A stretch of 64,000 nucleotides of DNA from Alphaproteobacteria bacterium. Lineage in GTDB: Bacteria; Pseudomonadota; Alphaproteobacteria; UBA6615. Shown here piece after piece: positions 8,283 through 17,114 of this stretch; the first letter of the stretch is position 1; each line of letters starts with the position of its first letter. The notes beneath the pieces were generated by a model. It saw only the letters and a list, made by a program, of their open reading frames with translations, made no database searches and was not told where the DNA came from. The position numbers and the translations under genes are program-made. The DNA is taken from contig JBDXCV010000009.1 in the NCBI GenBank assembly GCA_039980135.1, positions 505,854 through 569,853 on the forward strand. Direction: 5' to 3'.

Positions 8283-10421
8283 ATGGACGCCTCGTCAATC
8301 ATCTGGGACCCACTGCTGCCCACCGGCATCCTGATCGCCATGGCGGCCGTGGGTGCCATGGTCATGCTGGCCGGGTTTGCCGCACCCCGGCCGGGTATAC
8401 CCGCACCGGGTGTGATCTGGCGGATCGCAGCGACAACGGCAATCCTGGCCGCACTGGCAAACCCCTCGATCGTCGTCGAGGATCGCACGCCATTGTCGGA
8501 TATCGGCCTCGTCGTCGTCGACAGGTCCCAGAGCCAGTCGATCGGCGCGCGCACCGAACAGGCAAATACGGCGCTGGTGCGGGTCACGGACTGGGCGGCA
8601 TCCCAGGCGAATTTCGAGCTCCGGGTCGTCGAGGCGCCAACGGCAGTAACCCTCACCGGCGATACCGGCCAGTCGGGCTTGCGCGACGGTACCCATCTCT
8701 ACGAGGCCCTTGATCGGGCGCTGATCGACATTCCGCGTGATCGCTTCGCCGGCGCGGTCCTGATCACCGATGGCCGGATTCACGATCTGCCGGAGAATAT
8801 CGCCGCCCTCGATCTGGGCGGGCCCGTCCACGCCATGCTGACCGGCGATCGGGCCGCTGGCGACCGGCGCCTGACGATCGTCGAGAATCCGGGCTTCGGC
8901 ATTGTCGGGGAGACGGTCCGCCTGACCCTTCGGATCGACGAGCCGGCCGCTGTGCGCGCGCGCCAGGCACAGATCACGATCCGGCGCGACGGTGCGTCAG
9001 AGGGCCGGACCATTCTGGCCCCGGTCGGTGTCGATCACAGCATCGAACTCGTCGTGGATCGCGGCGGCACGAGCGTGTTCGAACTCTCGGTCGGACCGGG
9101 GCGTGAGGAACTCACCCGCGCCAACAATCGCGCCGTTGTCACCCTCAACGGCATCCGTGACCGGTTGCGGGTGCTGCTGGTGTCCGGCGCGCCCCATCCC
9201 GGCGAGCGGACCTGGCGCAATCTTCTCAAGGCCGATCCATCCGTCGATCTCGTCCATTTCACTATTCTCCGGCCACCAGAAAAACAGGACGGTACGCCGG
9301 TGCGAGAACTCAGCCTGATCGCGTTTCCGTATCGCGAATTGTTCGAGGTTAAACTCCGGGATTTCGATCTCATCATCTTCGATCGCTACCGGCGCATGGG
9401 CGTGTTGCCGTCGATCTACCTGCGCAATATCGCCAGCTATGTCGAATCCGGCGGCGCGCTGCTGGAGGCCACGGGACCGGAGGTCACCCCCGCGACCAGC
9501 CTGTACCGTACCGCGCTGGCGACCGTCCTGCCCGGCGAACCGACCGGCACCGTCACGGAATCTCCCTATGTCGCGGACGTCAACGAGACCGGACGACGCC
9601 ACCCGGTCACCGCAACCCTGCCCGGCCTCGGCCTGGACGCGGACACCACACCCGACTGGGGTCGCTGGTTCCGGCATGTCGATGCGCGGCCCAAATCGGG
9701 CACGGTGGTCATGGACGGCCCCGACGGGCGACCGCTCCTCATTCTCGACCGCGTCGGCGAAGGCCGGGTCGGCCAGTTCCTGAGCGATCATATCTGGCTC
9801 TGGGCGCGGGGCTATGAAGGTGGCGGCCCCCACGGCGAATTGCTGCGGCGCCTGGCCCACTGGCTGATGAAAGAGCCCGAACTCGAGGAAGACCGGCTCA
9901 CCGCCGTGGCGCGCGGCGACAGCATCGAAATAGTTCGCCACAGCCTGACGCCGGACCCGGCACCGGTGACCGTGACAGGGCCGACAGGCGAGACCCGCAC
10001 TGTCACCCTGGAAGAACAGGGCGACGGCCGCGCCGTCGGCACGATCGCCGTCGGCGAAACGGGTATCTACCGGCTGGACGACGGTAGCCGCACGGCGGTG
10101 GCCGGGGTCGGCACGATCAACCCCATCGAGTTCGCCGATGTGACGGCGACGGATGCGCTGCTCGGTCCGGTCGCGGCCGTCACCGGCGGCGGCCTGAACT
10201 GGATCGGCGAGAATGGTCCCGCCAGCCTGCGCCGCGCCCGACCCGGCCGCGCGATGAGCGATTCGTCGCAGCCGGGAACGTCGGCCCGCTGGCTCGCCTT
10301 CCAGCGCAACGACGCATCTGCCGTGATCGGCGTGCGCGATCTGCCGTTCCTGCCCGCGCTGATCCTGTTGCTGATGATCGGCGCCTTTCTTGTCGCCGCA
10401 TGGCGCCGGGAAGGAAAATAG
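8283..10421 (+). CDS. membrane protein with vWA-like and class I glutamine-amidotransferase-like regions, 712 aa
   Basis: Two membrane helices (about residues 10-35 and 44-64) precede a vWA-like segment (D-I-G-L-V-V-V-D-R-S-Q-S at 72-85; G-A-V-L-I-T-D-G-R near 158-166). A beta-sandwich-like region follows, then a GATase-1-like domain (about 293-510), and one C-terminal helix at about 686-708 ending in a short basic tail. The topology implies a large periplasmic body anchored at both ends. Similar proteins close MoxR-DUF58-DUF4159 clusters in other alphaproteobacteria. No catalytic triad is evident, so it is probably structural or ligand-binding. The N-terminal ATG follows the previous stop by two bases. 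Confidence 0.8.
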   Translation: MDASSIIWDPLLPTGILIAMAAVGAMVMLAGFAAPRPGIPAPGVIWRIAATTAILAALANPSIVVEDRTPLSDIGLVVVDRSQSQSIGARTEQANTALVRVTDWAASQANFELRVVEAPTAVTLTGDTGQSGLRDGTHLYEALDRALIDIPRDRFAGAVLITDGRIHDLPENIAALDLGGPVHAMLTGDRAAGDRRLTIVENPGFGIVGETVRLTLRIDEPAAVRARQAQITIRRDGASEGRTILAPVGVDHSIELVVDRGGTSVFELSVGPGREELTRANNRAVVTLNGIRDRLRVLLVSGAPHPGERTWRNLLKADPSVDLVHFTILRPPEKQDGTPVRELSLIAFPYRELFEVKLRDFDLIIFDRYRRMGVLPSIYLRNIASYVESGGALLEATGPEVTPATSLYRTALATVLPGEPTGTVTESPYVADVNETGRRHPVTATLPGLGLDADTTPDWGRWFRHVDARPKSGTVVMDGPDGRPLLILDRVGEGRVGQFLSDHIWLWARGYEGGGPHGELLRRLAHWLMKEPELEEDRLTAVARGDSIEIVRHSLTPDPAPVTVTGPTGETRTVTLEEQGDGRAVGTIAVGETGIYRLDDGSRTAVAGVGTINPIEFADVTATDALLGPVAAVTGGGLNWIGENGPASLRRARPGRAMSDSSQPGTSARWLAFQRNDASAVIGVRDLPFLPALILLLMIGAFLVAAWRREGK

Positions 10422-10457
10422 CGCGCGCCCTTGCGAGACCCGCGAGCAGTCATTAAA

Positions 10458-10473
10458 TTAACCTTATGGTTAA
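10458..10473. promoter_or_regulatory. inverted repeat overlapping the arsR-type start codon (candidate operator)
   Basis: TTAACC-TTAT-GGTTAA is a perfect dyad with six-base arms. The ATG of the downstream regulator (10466-10468) lies inside it. The flanking DNA is much more AT-rich than its surroundings. ArsR-family repressors commonly bind AT-rich dyads at their own promoters, so this is a plausible autoregulatory site; that role is inferred. Confidence 0.45.
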
Positions 10474-10807
10474 ATATAATCTCGACCGGACCTTCGCCGC
10501 CCTGGCCGACCCGACCCGGCGCGCCATCCTCGCGCGCCTGAGTGGCGGCCACGCGACGGTGGGCGAACTCGCCGAACCCTTCGACATGTCCCTGCCGGCC
10601 GTCTCGAAACATCTGAAGGTCCTGCAACAGGCCGGCCTGATCGAACGGCGGCGCGACGGCCGCAATCAGATTTGCGCCGTGCGGGCCGCGCCGCTGCAGG
10701 ACGCAGACGCGTGGCTCGCCCGTTATCGCGCTTTCTGGGAGAGCAACCTCGATTCCCTCGCACAGTTTCTGGAATCCGATTCGGCCCCGGGAAAGAAACC
10801 CTCATGA
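10466..10807 (+). CDS. ArsR-family winged-helix transcriptional regulator
   Basis: 113 residues. The classic ArsR/SmtB-type N-terminus R-T-F-A-A-L-A-D-P-T-R-R-A-I-L is followed by a recognition helix region (MSLPAVSKHLKVLQQAGL) and a wing (E-R-R-R-D-G-R). There is no metal-binding cysteine motif. This is the subfamily paired with SRPBCC (AHSA1-like) proteins, and the next gene is exactly that, overlapping by ATGA at 10804-10807. It probably represses this two-gene operon, with a ligand possibly sensed through the SRPBCC partner (inference). Confidence 0.93.
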   Translation: MVKYNLDRTFAALADPTRRAILARLSGGHATVGELAEPFDMSLPAVSKHLKVLQQAGLIERRRDGRNQICAVRAAPLQDADAWLARYRAFWESNLDSLAQFLESDSAPGKKPS

Positions 10808-11277
10808 CCGACGCACCCGATATCACGCAGGCCCCCGACGCGACCCGCACCCTGCAACTGTCGCGGCGCTTCGCGGTGCCGGTCGAGCGCCTGTACGCGG
10901 CGTGGACAGACCCCGAACAGGCCTGCCAATGGCTCGGGCCGAAGAATGTCAGTTGCCGGATCGACCTCTGGGATTTCCGCGAGGGCGGCGACTACGCGGT
11001 CGTCCTGCTGTCGCCGGAGAACAAGGAGCATGGCGCACGCGGCGTGTTCGGGACCATCGACCCGCCGAACCGGCTGACCATGTCGTGGACATGGCAGCAT
11101 GAAGGACAGATGCAGGGCGTCGAGACCATTCTCGATCTCAAATTCGCCGCGACGCCCGACGGCGCATCGGAACTGCAACTCACCCACAGCATGCTGCCCA
11201 ATGACGAAATGGCCGAGGGCCATTCCGACGGCTGGCAGGGCGCGCTGGATTGCCTGGCGGCATATCTGGGCGAATAA
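10804..11277 (+). CDS. SRPBCC (AHSA1-like) domain protein
   Basis: 157 residues starting at the ATG that overlaps the regulator's stop. It shows the START-like/AHSA1 pattern: S-R-R-F-A-V-P-V-E-R-L-Y-A-A-W-T-D-P near the N-terminus, then a glycine-rich strand and L-T-M-S-W-T-W. These domains bind hydrophobic ligands in a helix-grip cavity. The reading frame stays open for 44 codons upstream, but that part lies inside the regulator gene and has no ribosome-binding signal. The ligand is unknown. Confidence 0.9.
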   Translation: MTDAPDITQAPDATRTLQLSRRFAVPVERLYAAWTDPEQACQWLGPKNVSCRIDLWDFREGGDYAVVLLSPENKEHGARGVFGTIDPPNRLTMSWTWQHEGQMQGVETILDLKFAATPDGASELQLTHSMLPNDEMAEGHSDGWQGALDCLAAYLGE

Positions 11278-11378
11278 CGAACATTCGTTCGCCATTCGAA
11301 CTCATGGCCTCGACATTTCGCAACGCGCAACCAACCTGATGCGCGAACGGAACCCCTCATCCATGGAAGGAATTTGCG

Positions 11379-12371
11379 ATGGGCGTGATGATCGAAGGCG
11401 TTTGGCACGCCGAAGAACCCGAGAAGAAAAGCGGCGACGGCAAGTTCAAACGCCCGGAGACCTCTTTCCGCAACTGGGTTACCGCCAACGGTTTGCCTGG
11501 CCCGACAGGCAGCGGCGGTTTCAAGGCTGAGCCGGAGCGGTATCACCTCTATATATGCCACGCCTGTCCCTGGGCACATCGCACCATGATCTTCCGCACC
11601 CTCAAGGGCCTGGAGGACGTGATCTCGATCTCGGTCGTCCACTGGTACATGGCCGAGAACGGCTGGACATTCGCGCCCGGCGAAGGCGTCGTGCCCGACC
11701 CGGTGATCAATGCAGACTACCTGCACGAAATCTACAAGGAAGCCGATGCCGATTTCACCGGCCGCGTGACCGTTCCCGTCCTCTGGGATCTGAAGACGAA
11801 CACGATTGTCAGCAACGAATCCGCTGAGATCATCCGCATGTTCAACAGCGCCTTCGACGCCTACGCCAAACATCCTGAACGTGATTACTGCCCGCCCGCA
11901 CTGCTCGATGAGATCGACGCCGTCAATGAGCGCGTTTTCCACACGCTGAACAACGGGGTCTATAAATCCGGTTTCGCGCGCTCACAGGATGCCTACAACG
12001 AGGCCGTGACTGATCTGTTCGAAACGCTGGACTGGCTTGAGGCGCGATTGTCAAAGCAGCGCTATCTGATCGGGGATCGACAGACCGAAGCCGACTGGCG
12101 GCTTTTCACCACCCTGCTGCGGTTCGACCCGGTCTATCACGGGCACTTCAAGTGCAACATCCGCCGGCTGATCGACTACCCCAATTTGTGGAACTACACC
12201 CGCGATTTGTATCAGGTCCCCGGGGTCACTTCGACGATCGACCACGCGCACATCAAGACGCATTACTACAGCAGTCATGAGACGGTGAACCCCAACCGAA
12301 TCGTTCCTGTGGGCCCTGAGATCGACTACCTGGCTCCGCACAATCGAGAAGACGTAAAGGACGCAGCATGA
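11379..12371 (+). CDS. glutathionyl-hydroquinone reductase (ECM4/YqjG-type GST)
   Basis: 330 residues. The active-site motif H-A-C-P-W-A-H-R, with catalytic Cys63, identifies the omega/Xi-class GST family that reduces glutathionyl-hydroquinones with glutathione. The C-terminal helical domain with L-I-G-D-R-Q-T-E-A-D-W-R-L-F and the Y-P-N-L-W-N-Y-T-R-D-L-Y-Q segment is typical. The ATG at 11379 follows a GGAAGGAAT ribosome-binding sequence. The stop overlaps the pirin start by ATGA, giving a two-gene redox/quinone-related operon. Confidence 0.95.
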   Translation: MGVMIEGVWHAEEPEKKSGDGKFKRPETSFRNWVTANGLPGPTGSGGFKAEPERYHLYICHACPWAHRTMIFRTLKGLEDVISISVVHWYMAENGWTFAPGEGVVPDPVINADYLHEIYKEADADFTGRVTVPVLWDLKTNTIVSNESAEIIRMFNSAFDAYAKHPERDYCPPALLDEIDAVNERVFHTLNNGVYKSGFARSQDAYNEAVTDLFETLDWLEARLSKQRYLIGDRQTEADWRLFTTLLRFDPVYHGHFKCNIRRLIDYPNLWNYTRDLYQVPGVTSTIDHAHIKTHYYSSHETVNPNRIVPVGPEIDYLAPHNREDVKDAA

Positions 12372-13072
12372 TCGACGTCACATCCCTCGACGATCTCGGA
12401 CATTTCCGGAATGACTGGCTCGACGCCCACCATCATTTCAGTTTCGGTGAATACATGAACCCGGATCGGATGGGTTTTGGCCCGCTGCGGGTCTGGAACG
12501 ATGACACGATCGTCGCCCATGGCGGTTTCCCGCCGCATGGCCATCGGGACATGGAAATCATCACCTATGTCCGCCACGGCGCCATCACCCATGAGGACAA
12601 TCTGGGCAATCGCGGTCGCACCGAGGCCGGCGACGTCCAGATCATGAGCGCGGGCACCGGGATTCAGCATTCCGAATTCAACGAGGAAGACGAGGCCACG
12701 CAGATTTTCCAAATCTGGATCACGCCGGACCGCGAGGGCCATGCCCCGCGCTGGGAGACCAAGGCATTTCCGCGCGGCGAACAGGCCGGCGCGCTGGTGC
12801 TGCTCGCCTCCGGGCGCAGCGACGATAAAGAACGCGCCGCGCCGCTGATCCATCAGGATGCCGCGCTGTTCGGCGCCACCCTGTCGGACGGCCAGAGTGT
12901 CACGCATATTTTCTCGGACTACCGCAAGGGCTACATCGTCCCGTCGCGCGGCACGGTTCTGGTGAACGGCACGGAAATCGGCGAACGCGCGGGCGCGGCC
13001 ATCGCCGGCGAGCGCGACATCACCATCACCGCACGCGGCGATGCGGAGTTCGTCCTCGCCGACCTGCCCTGA
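12368..13072 (+). CDS. pirin family protein
   Basis: 234-residue bicupin. The metal-ligand pattern of pirins is intact: H57 and H59 in P-P-H-G-H-R-D, then H101 and E103 in G-I-Q-H-S-E-F. This family includes E. coli YhhW, an iron enzyme with quercetin 2,3-dioxygenase activity in vitro. Its physiological substrate here is unknown; co-transcription with a hydroquinone reductase hints at quinone or aromatic redox chemistry. It converges on the DUF924 gene with a 15-bp gap. Confidence 0.93.
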   Translation: MIDVTSLDDLGHFRNDWLDAHHHFSFGEYMNPDRMGFGPLRVWNDDTIVAHGGFPPHGHRDMEIITYVRHGAITHEDNLGNRGRTEAGDVQIMSAGTGIQHSEFNEEDEATQIFQIWITPDREGHAPRWETKAFPRGEQAGALVLLASGRSDDKERAAPLIHQDAALFGATLSDGQSVTHIFSDYRKGYIVPSRGTVLVNGTEIGERAGAAIAGERDITITARGDAEFVLADLP

Positions 13073-13087
13073 ACGCATTTCCGCGCC

Positions 13088-13648
13088 TCAGAACGAAGAA
13101 TCGGGTTCCTTGAGGAATTCCACCTCTTCGGGCGTGCTTTCCCGGCCGAGGATTGCGTTGCGATGGGGGAAGCGACCGAACCGCGCGATGATGTCACGGT
13201 GACGGATCGCAAAGTCCAGGGCGACGTCCTCCGCCGCCGAGGCCGCCGCCAGCGTCCGGTACACATCGACGCATTGTTCCTGGTCGGCCAAATCCTCGCT
13301 GTGCATCAGGGGCATGTAGAGGAACTTCCGCTCTTCGGGCGTGAGGTCGGCGTCGTAGTTGCGCGCCAGCGCGCGCCGGGTGCACGACAGGGCCAGATCA
13401 TCGGCGGACCAGGCGCGCGGCGAGTCCCGGTAAAGGTTTCGCGAGAATTGATCGATCAGGATGATCACGGCCAGACAACCCCGCGCCGTCTCATGCCAGT
13501 CCGAGAACCCGCCGCCGCGCGCCGTCTCGACCGCGTCGGCGAACCGGTCGCGAATGACCCTGTCGAAGGCATCGGAGCGCTCGAACCAATTCGCCCGGTC
13601 GGTTTCCGCGAACCAAAAGTCCAGAACCGCGTCTGCTGTGATGGCCAT
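13088..13648 (-). CDS. DUF924 family protein
   Basis: 186 residues from the ATG at 13648. Conserved DUF924 blocks are visible: V-L-D-F-W-F at the N-terminus, I-I-L-I-D-Q-F-S-R-N, and F-L-Y-M-P-L-M-H-S-E-D. The protein is predicted all-helical, TPR-like and cytosolic; its function is unknown. The open frame extends about 130 codons further upstream, but that part runs through the divergent cyclotransferase promoter and coding region and has no family similarity, so I excluded it. Confidence 0.9.
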   Translation of the reverse strand: MAITADAVLDFWFAETDRANWFERSDAFDRVIRDRFADAVETARGGGFSDWHETARGCLAVIILIDQFSRNLYRDSPRAWSADDLALSCTRRALARNYDADLTPEERKFLYMPLMHSEDLADQEQCVDVYRTLAAASAAEDVALDFAIRHRDIIARFGRFPHRNAILGRESTPEEVEFLKEPDSSF

Positions 13649-13731
13649 GCCGGCGTTCCTTGTACCGCGGAGGTTCAGTTCCCCCGCCCCGATTGATATA
13701 CACACAGCATGTTGATTGCATCCGATTTGAA

Positions 13732-14427
13732 ATGACCGACAAACTCGACCGCGATTCCATCCGGAACGGGCAGATTTATCGCCGGCTGAAGGAACTACAG
13801 CATCTGACGAACATCCGTCCGTTGACCGACGCCGAACGCGCGGCTTCGCTCGCGGCGTTCTTCGACGCATCGCCCGCCCGCGATATATGGGTGTTCGGGT
13901 ACGGTTCTTTGATCTGGAACCCGGCGATCCACTACAGCGAGAAACGCACGGCCCGGCTCTGGGGCTACCACCGTTCCTTCTGCCTGCAAACGCCGCTGGG
14001 ACGCGGCACGCCGGAAAACCCCGGCCTGATGCTCGCACTCGACAAGGGCGGGTCGTGCAACGGCATGGTCTTCAAACTTCCGGCTGGTCGCGAGCGGGAC
14101 GAACTGTCCGTGGTCTGGGACCGGGAGATGGCGCTCGACAGCTATTCGGCTGTCTGGGTCCGCGCGATGACACCGGACGGTCCGGTCAATGCCGTCACCT
14201 TTGTGATGAACCGCGACACCGAACGCTATGTCGGGCGTCTGCCCGAAGCCAGTGTCGTGGAACAACTGGCGACGGCCGCGGGATATCTGGGCAGCTGTGC
14301 GGAGTATCTCGAAAACACCGTCGCGCACATGCGCGAGGCCGGCATCCGCGACCGGCAATTGTTCCGTCTGCAGCGTCTCGTACGCGCGCGCCTGGACGGT
14401 TCCGGGGACGGTGCCTCGAACGCCTGA
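13732..14427 (+). CDS. ChaC-like gamma-glutamylcyclotransferase
   Basis: 231 residues. The family substrate loop F-G-Y-G-S-L-I-W-N-P is at 55-64, and an R-E-M motif near residue 124-126 is the likely position of the catalytic glutamate. ChaC enzymes cleave glutathione to 5-oxoproline and Cys-Gly. I chose ATG 13732 because the 24 extra codons upstream are proline/arginine-rich and overlap the divergent promoter region with the DUF924 gene. The C-terminal tail ends 17 bp short of the convergent tRNA-Gln. Confidence 0.9.
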   Translation: MTDKLDRDSIRNGQIYRRLKELQHLTNIRPLTDAERAASLAAFFDASPARDIWVFGYGSLIWNPAIHYSEKRTARLWGYHRSFCLQTPLGRGTPENPGLMLALDKGGSCNGMVFKLPAGRERDELSVVWDREMALDSYSAVWVRAMTPDGPVNAVTFVMNRDTERYVGRLPEASVVEQLATAAGYLGSCAEYLENTVAHMREAGIRDRQLFRLQRLVRARLDGSGDGASNA

Positions 14428-14444
14428 TTTCGATCCGAGGAAGT

Positions 14445-14518
14445 TGGCTGGGGCGGCAGGGTTCGAACCTGCGATCACGGGATCAAAACCCGATGCCTTA
14501 CCACTTGGCTACGCCCCA
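14445..14518 (-). tRNA. tRNA-Gln (anticodon UUG)
   Basis: 74 nt read on the minus strand with encoded CCA. The acceptor stem pairs UGGGGCG with CGCCCCA. The D arm contains A-A-G-U-G-G-U-A-A, the anticodon loop is UUUUGAU with anticodon UUG, and the T arm contains GGUUCGAACC. The D-loop and the U1-A72 closing pair are typical of bacterial tRNA-Gln. It lies 56 bp downstream of gmd on the same strand. Confidence 0.96.
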
Positions 14519-14531
14519 AGGCCGACTGCAG

Positions 14532-14562
14532 GGCCTATATCGCCCTTGCCGACGCGATCTGC
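14532..14562 (-). promoter_or_regulatory. possible sigma70-type promoter of tRNA-Gln
   Basis: Reading leftward, TTGCAG is followed after about 18 bases by ATATAG, roughly 10 bases before the tRNA 5' end at 14518. Spacing and position fit a housekeeping promoter within the 56-bp gmd-tRNA gap. It is based on eye inspection only; read-through from gmd is also possible. Confidence 0.35.
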
Positions 14563-14574
14563 AAGCCGCCCGGC

Positions 14575-15645
14575 TCAATCGAAGCTTTTGTGGATATCGC
14601 CATCGGCGCGCATGAGTTCGAGATCCGCCGCGACCATCTCCTTGACCAGTTGCGGAAACGGCGTGCTGTGCTCCCAGCCAAGCACCCGTTTTGCCTTCGC
14701 CGGATTGCCGAGCAGGAGGTCCACTTCGGTCGGGCGAAAATAGCGTGGGTCGATGGCGATGAGCGTCTCGCCGGTCTTGGAATCCTCACCCACTTCATCG
14801 ACACCCTCGCCATGCCAGACGATGGTCCGGCCGACTTCCTTGAACGCCAGTTCAACGAATTCCCGGACCGCGTGCGTCTCGCCCGTCGCGAGGACGAAAT
14901 CGTCGGGCTCGTCATGTTGCACGATCCGCCACATGCCCTCGACATAGTCGCGCGCATGTCCCCAATCGCGTTTCGCATCCATGTTGCCGAGGAACAATTG
15001 CTTCTGCAGACCGAGCTCGATCGCGGCCACCGCACGGGTGATTTTCCGGGTCACGAATGTCTCGCCGCGGATCGGACTTTCATGGTTGAAAAGGATGCCG
15101 TTCGTGGCATGCATTCCATAGGCCTCGCGATAGTTCACCGTGATCCAGTAGCCGTATAATTTTGCCGCCGCATAGGGGCTGCGTGGATAGAAAGGTGTGG
15201 TCTCGCTCTGGGGTGTTTCCTGGACCTTGCCATAGAGTTCGGAGGTCGATGCCTGGTAGTAGCGGGCCGTATCCTCGAGCTTGAGAATGCGGATCGCCTC
15301 GAGCAGCCGCAGCGCCCCCATCGCATCCGCATTGGCCGTATATTCAGCCGTATCGAAACTGACCTGCACATGGCTCTGGGCCGCCAGATTATAGATCTCG
15401 GTGGGCTGCACTTCCTGGATCAACCGGATCAGGTTCGTCGCATCGGTCATGTCACCGTAATGGAGGTGAAACCCGACGCCGGTCTCGTGCGGGTCGCGAT
15501 ATAGATGATCGACGCGGCCGGTATTGAAGGACGATGAGCGGCGTTTCACACCGTGAACCTCATAGCCTTTTTGCAGAAGAAGGTCGGCCAGATAGGCCCC
15601 GTCCTGTCCCGTCACACCGGTGATAAGGGCAACGTTTTTTGCCAT
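14575..15645 (-). CDS. gmd: GDP-mannose 4,6-dehydratase
   Basis: Extended SDR enzyme converting GDP-mannose to GDP-4-keto-6-deoxymannose, the entry step to GDP-fucose, GDP-rhamnose and related sugars for surface glycans. Residues 8-16 (ITGVTGQDG) form the NADP-binding loop. The family motif K-R-R-S-S-S-F-N-T-x-R-V-D-H-L-Y follows, and a Y-A-A-A-K catalytic motif occurs mid-protein. The start at 15645 gives 356 aa and has a GGAG eight bases upstream; an in-frame ATG at 15678 adds 11 residues but lacks a ribosome-binding site and family similarity. No companion sugar gene lies beside it. Confidence 0.96.
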   Translation of the reverse strand: MAKNVALITGVTGQDGAYLADLLLQKGYEVHGVKRRSSSFNTGRVDHLYRDPHETGVGFHLHYGDMTDATNLIRLIQEVQPTEIYNLAAQSHVQVSFDTAEYTANADAMGALRLLEAIRILKLEDTARYYQASTSELYGKVQETPQSETTPFYPRSPYAAAKLYGYWITVNYREAYGMHATNGILFNHESPIRGETFVTRKITRAVAAIELGLQKQLFLGNMDAKRDWGHARDYVEGMWRIVQHDEPDDFVLATGETHAVREFVELAFKEVGRTIVWHGEGVDEVGEDSKTGETLIAIDPRYFRPTEVDLLLGNPAKAKRVLGWEHSTPFPQLVKEMVAADLELMRADGDIHKSFD

Positions 15646-16349
15646 GTCGGGGGCTCCGTAAACGATGATTTTCGACATACGCCGGTATGCGCATGGCGAA
15701 GGGCGGCGCGACTATACTTGGCGCGGTCAAGCCCCGACAAGGCCGGAGCGGAAATCAGTGCGTCCTTCGCCCGGGTCAAAAATTCCGAATCCGGCGAAGT
15801 GCGCAAGATCGCGAATGGCGGATCCGGCCGGACCCATTCGGTGACCCGATACGTCGCGGCACCGGCACGGATATCTGGCCATGCATGCCGCATCTTTCGT
15901 GACCCCCATCGGCCATCCGGCGGATGTTTCCTCTTTGTTTCGGCAGGGGACAACGGAATCCACAACCCCCGGAAATCCGGGATTTTCGAACCATGTAGTG
16001 CCGTAGTGCCCCGGGGGTAAACCCCGTATGCCCAGGTATGAGGGCGGGACCAAACGACGGGTTTACGTTTCTGAAGCGATTACTACTTTAGACTTCCCAA
16101 ATATCGGGATTACTGGCGGTATGGCCTGGGCCACCCCACGACGAACCTATTGATTCCAATCAAGGAGTCGTAATTTTTCATGTTTTCATCTGTGTGAAAA
16201 AAGTGCATCAATACCGCTGTAAAATTGATTACTGGCATTCGGCGGCGCGTTCCCCATATTTTGGGACGCGTATTACCGGGTTACAAAGTCGCAATACATG
16301 GCCCTGTTCGGGCACTACGTATCGAATCAACGGGATCGCTTAACTTCCG
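15646..16349. other. 704-bp non-coding block with dyads and short repeats
   Basis: No convincing gene on either strand. The block separates divergent gmd and the PodJ-like pair and is more AT-rich than its surroundings from about 16080 on. I see a hairpin CCCGGA-AA-TCCGGG (15968-15981); an 8-bp tandem repeat GTAGTGCC (15995-16010); CGGGG/CCCCG (16012-16026); TTGAT-N4-ATCAA (16150-16163); TTTTCA-N6-TGAAAA (16183-16200); an imperfect GC arm pair around CCATATTTT (16246-16270); and the heptamer GATTACT at 16078, 16108 and 16227. It probably carries the promoters and regulatory sites of both flanking genes. Confidence 0.55.
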
Positions 16350-16928
16350 ATGGCTACGAATTCACCCTGGAGCGTAAAGGGCGTCGACCCCGAAGCGCGC
16401 GAGGCAGCGAAAATTGCCGCCCGCAAGCAGGGCGTCAATGTGGGACGCTGGCTGTCCCAGACAATCCTGTCGGCGGCATCCGAGGAACTGCGCACAAAAC
16501 GCGACGGGCCCGACCAGCGATTCGGTGATCATGGACAGAACACGAACCGGCCGCGCGAGGTACATCGCGAAGAGCCGGCATATGATTATCCCCCGCGCCA
16601 AGAACAGGCACCGAGCGGCCCCCCGGCATTGACGGCCGAGGCGGTGCTCGAAAGCATCCAGAAGCTGGCCAACCGGATCGAACAATCCGAGCACCGCACG
16701 ACCGAGGCGATTCAGCCGATCGCGGAAAAGGTCGGCGAGCTCGGCGCACAAATTGAAGACATCAAATCCAAATCGGGCGGCGCCTCGTCGGCCCCGGTCG
16801 AACGCGCCATGATGCGATTGTCGGAACGCCTCGACCGGATGGAAGACGGCTCAAGGGGTCCGAGCAGACCGAGCCGCACATCGGACGATGGTTCCGGATT
16901 TTTGGGCCGTCTTTTCGGGCGCGACTAA
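16350..16928 (+). CDS. PodJ/localization-factor-type N-terminal protein, 192 aa
   Basis: The first ~45 residues (S-P-W-S-V-K-G-V-D-P-E-A-R-E-A-A, then G-x-x-V-G-R-W-L) match the N-terminal module that opens PodJ-like localization factors and Sel1/peptidoglycan-binding proteins of alphaproteobacteria. A Pro/Gln-rich linker and a short coiled coil follow (E-S-I-Q-K-L-A-N-R-I-E-Q onward, about residues 93-130), ending in a glycine/serine-rich tail. There is no membrane segment. The downstream gene carries the membrane, Sel1 and peptidoglycan-binding parts that usually sit on the same polypeptide. Exact role unknown; polar organisation is an inference. Confidence 0.7.
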   Translation: MATNSPWSVKGVDPEAREAAKIAARKQGVNVGRWLSQTILSAASEELRTKRDGPDQRFGDHGQNTNRPREVHREEPAYDYPPRQEQAPSGPPALTAEAVLESIQKLANRIEQSEHRTTEAIQPIAEKVGELGAQIEDIKSKSGGASSAPVERAMMRLSERLDRMEDGSRGPSRPSRTSDDGSGFLGRLFGRD

Positions 16929-17114
16929 TACGATATCGAACGGCCAAACCAGTTTCTCCGCAGGAGCCGCCATCGATGTCCACAATGTCGTTCCGGCGCC
17001 GTCCCACGGAACCCCGGCCGCCGGTTGCGGCAGCGTGAATTGAAGAACCGGAAGCGGGCCTGCATCGACGTTACGATCGGGATTATCGAACGCTAGAACC
17101 CAACAGCGCAGACC

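Noticed and set aside
15553-16020. 155-codon plus-strand frame in the gap after gmd
   Set aside because: Partly overlaps gmd, has no family similarity and no ribosome-binding site.
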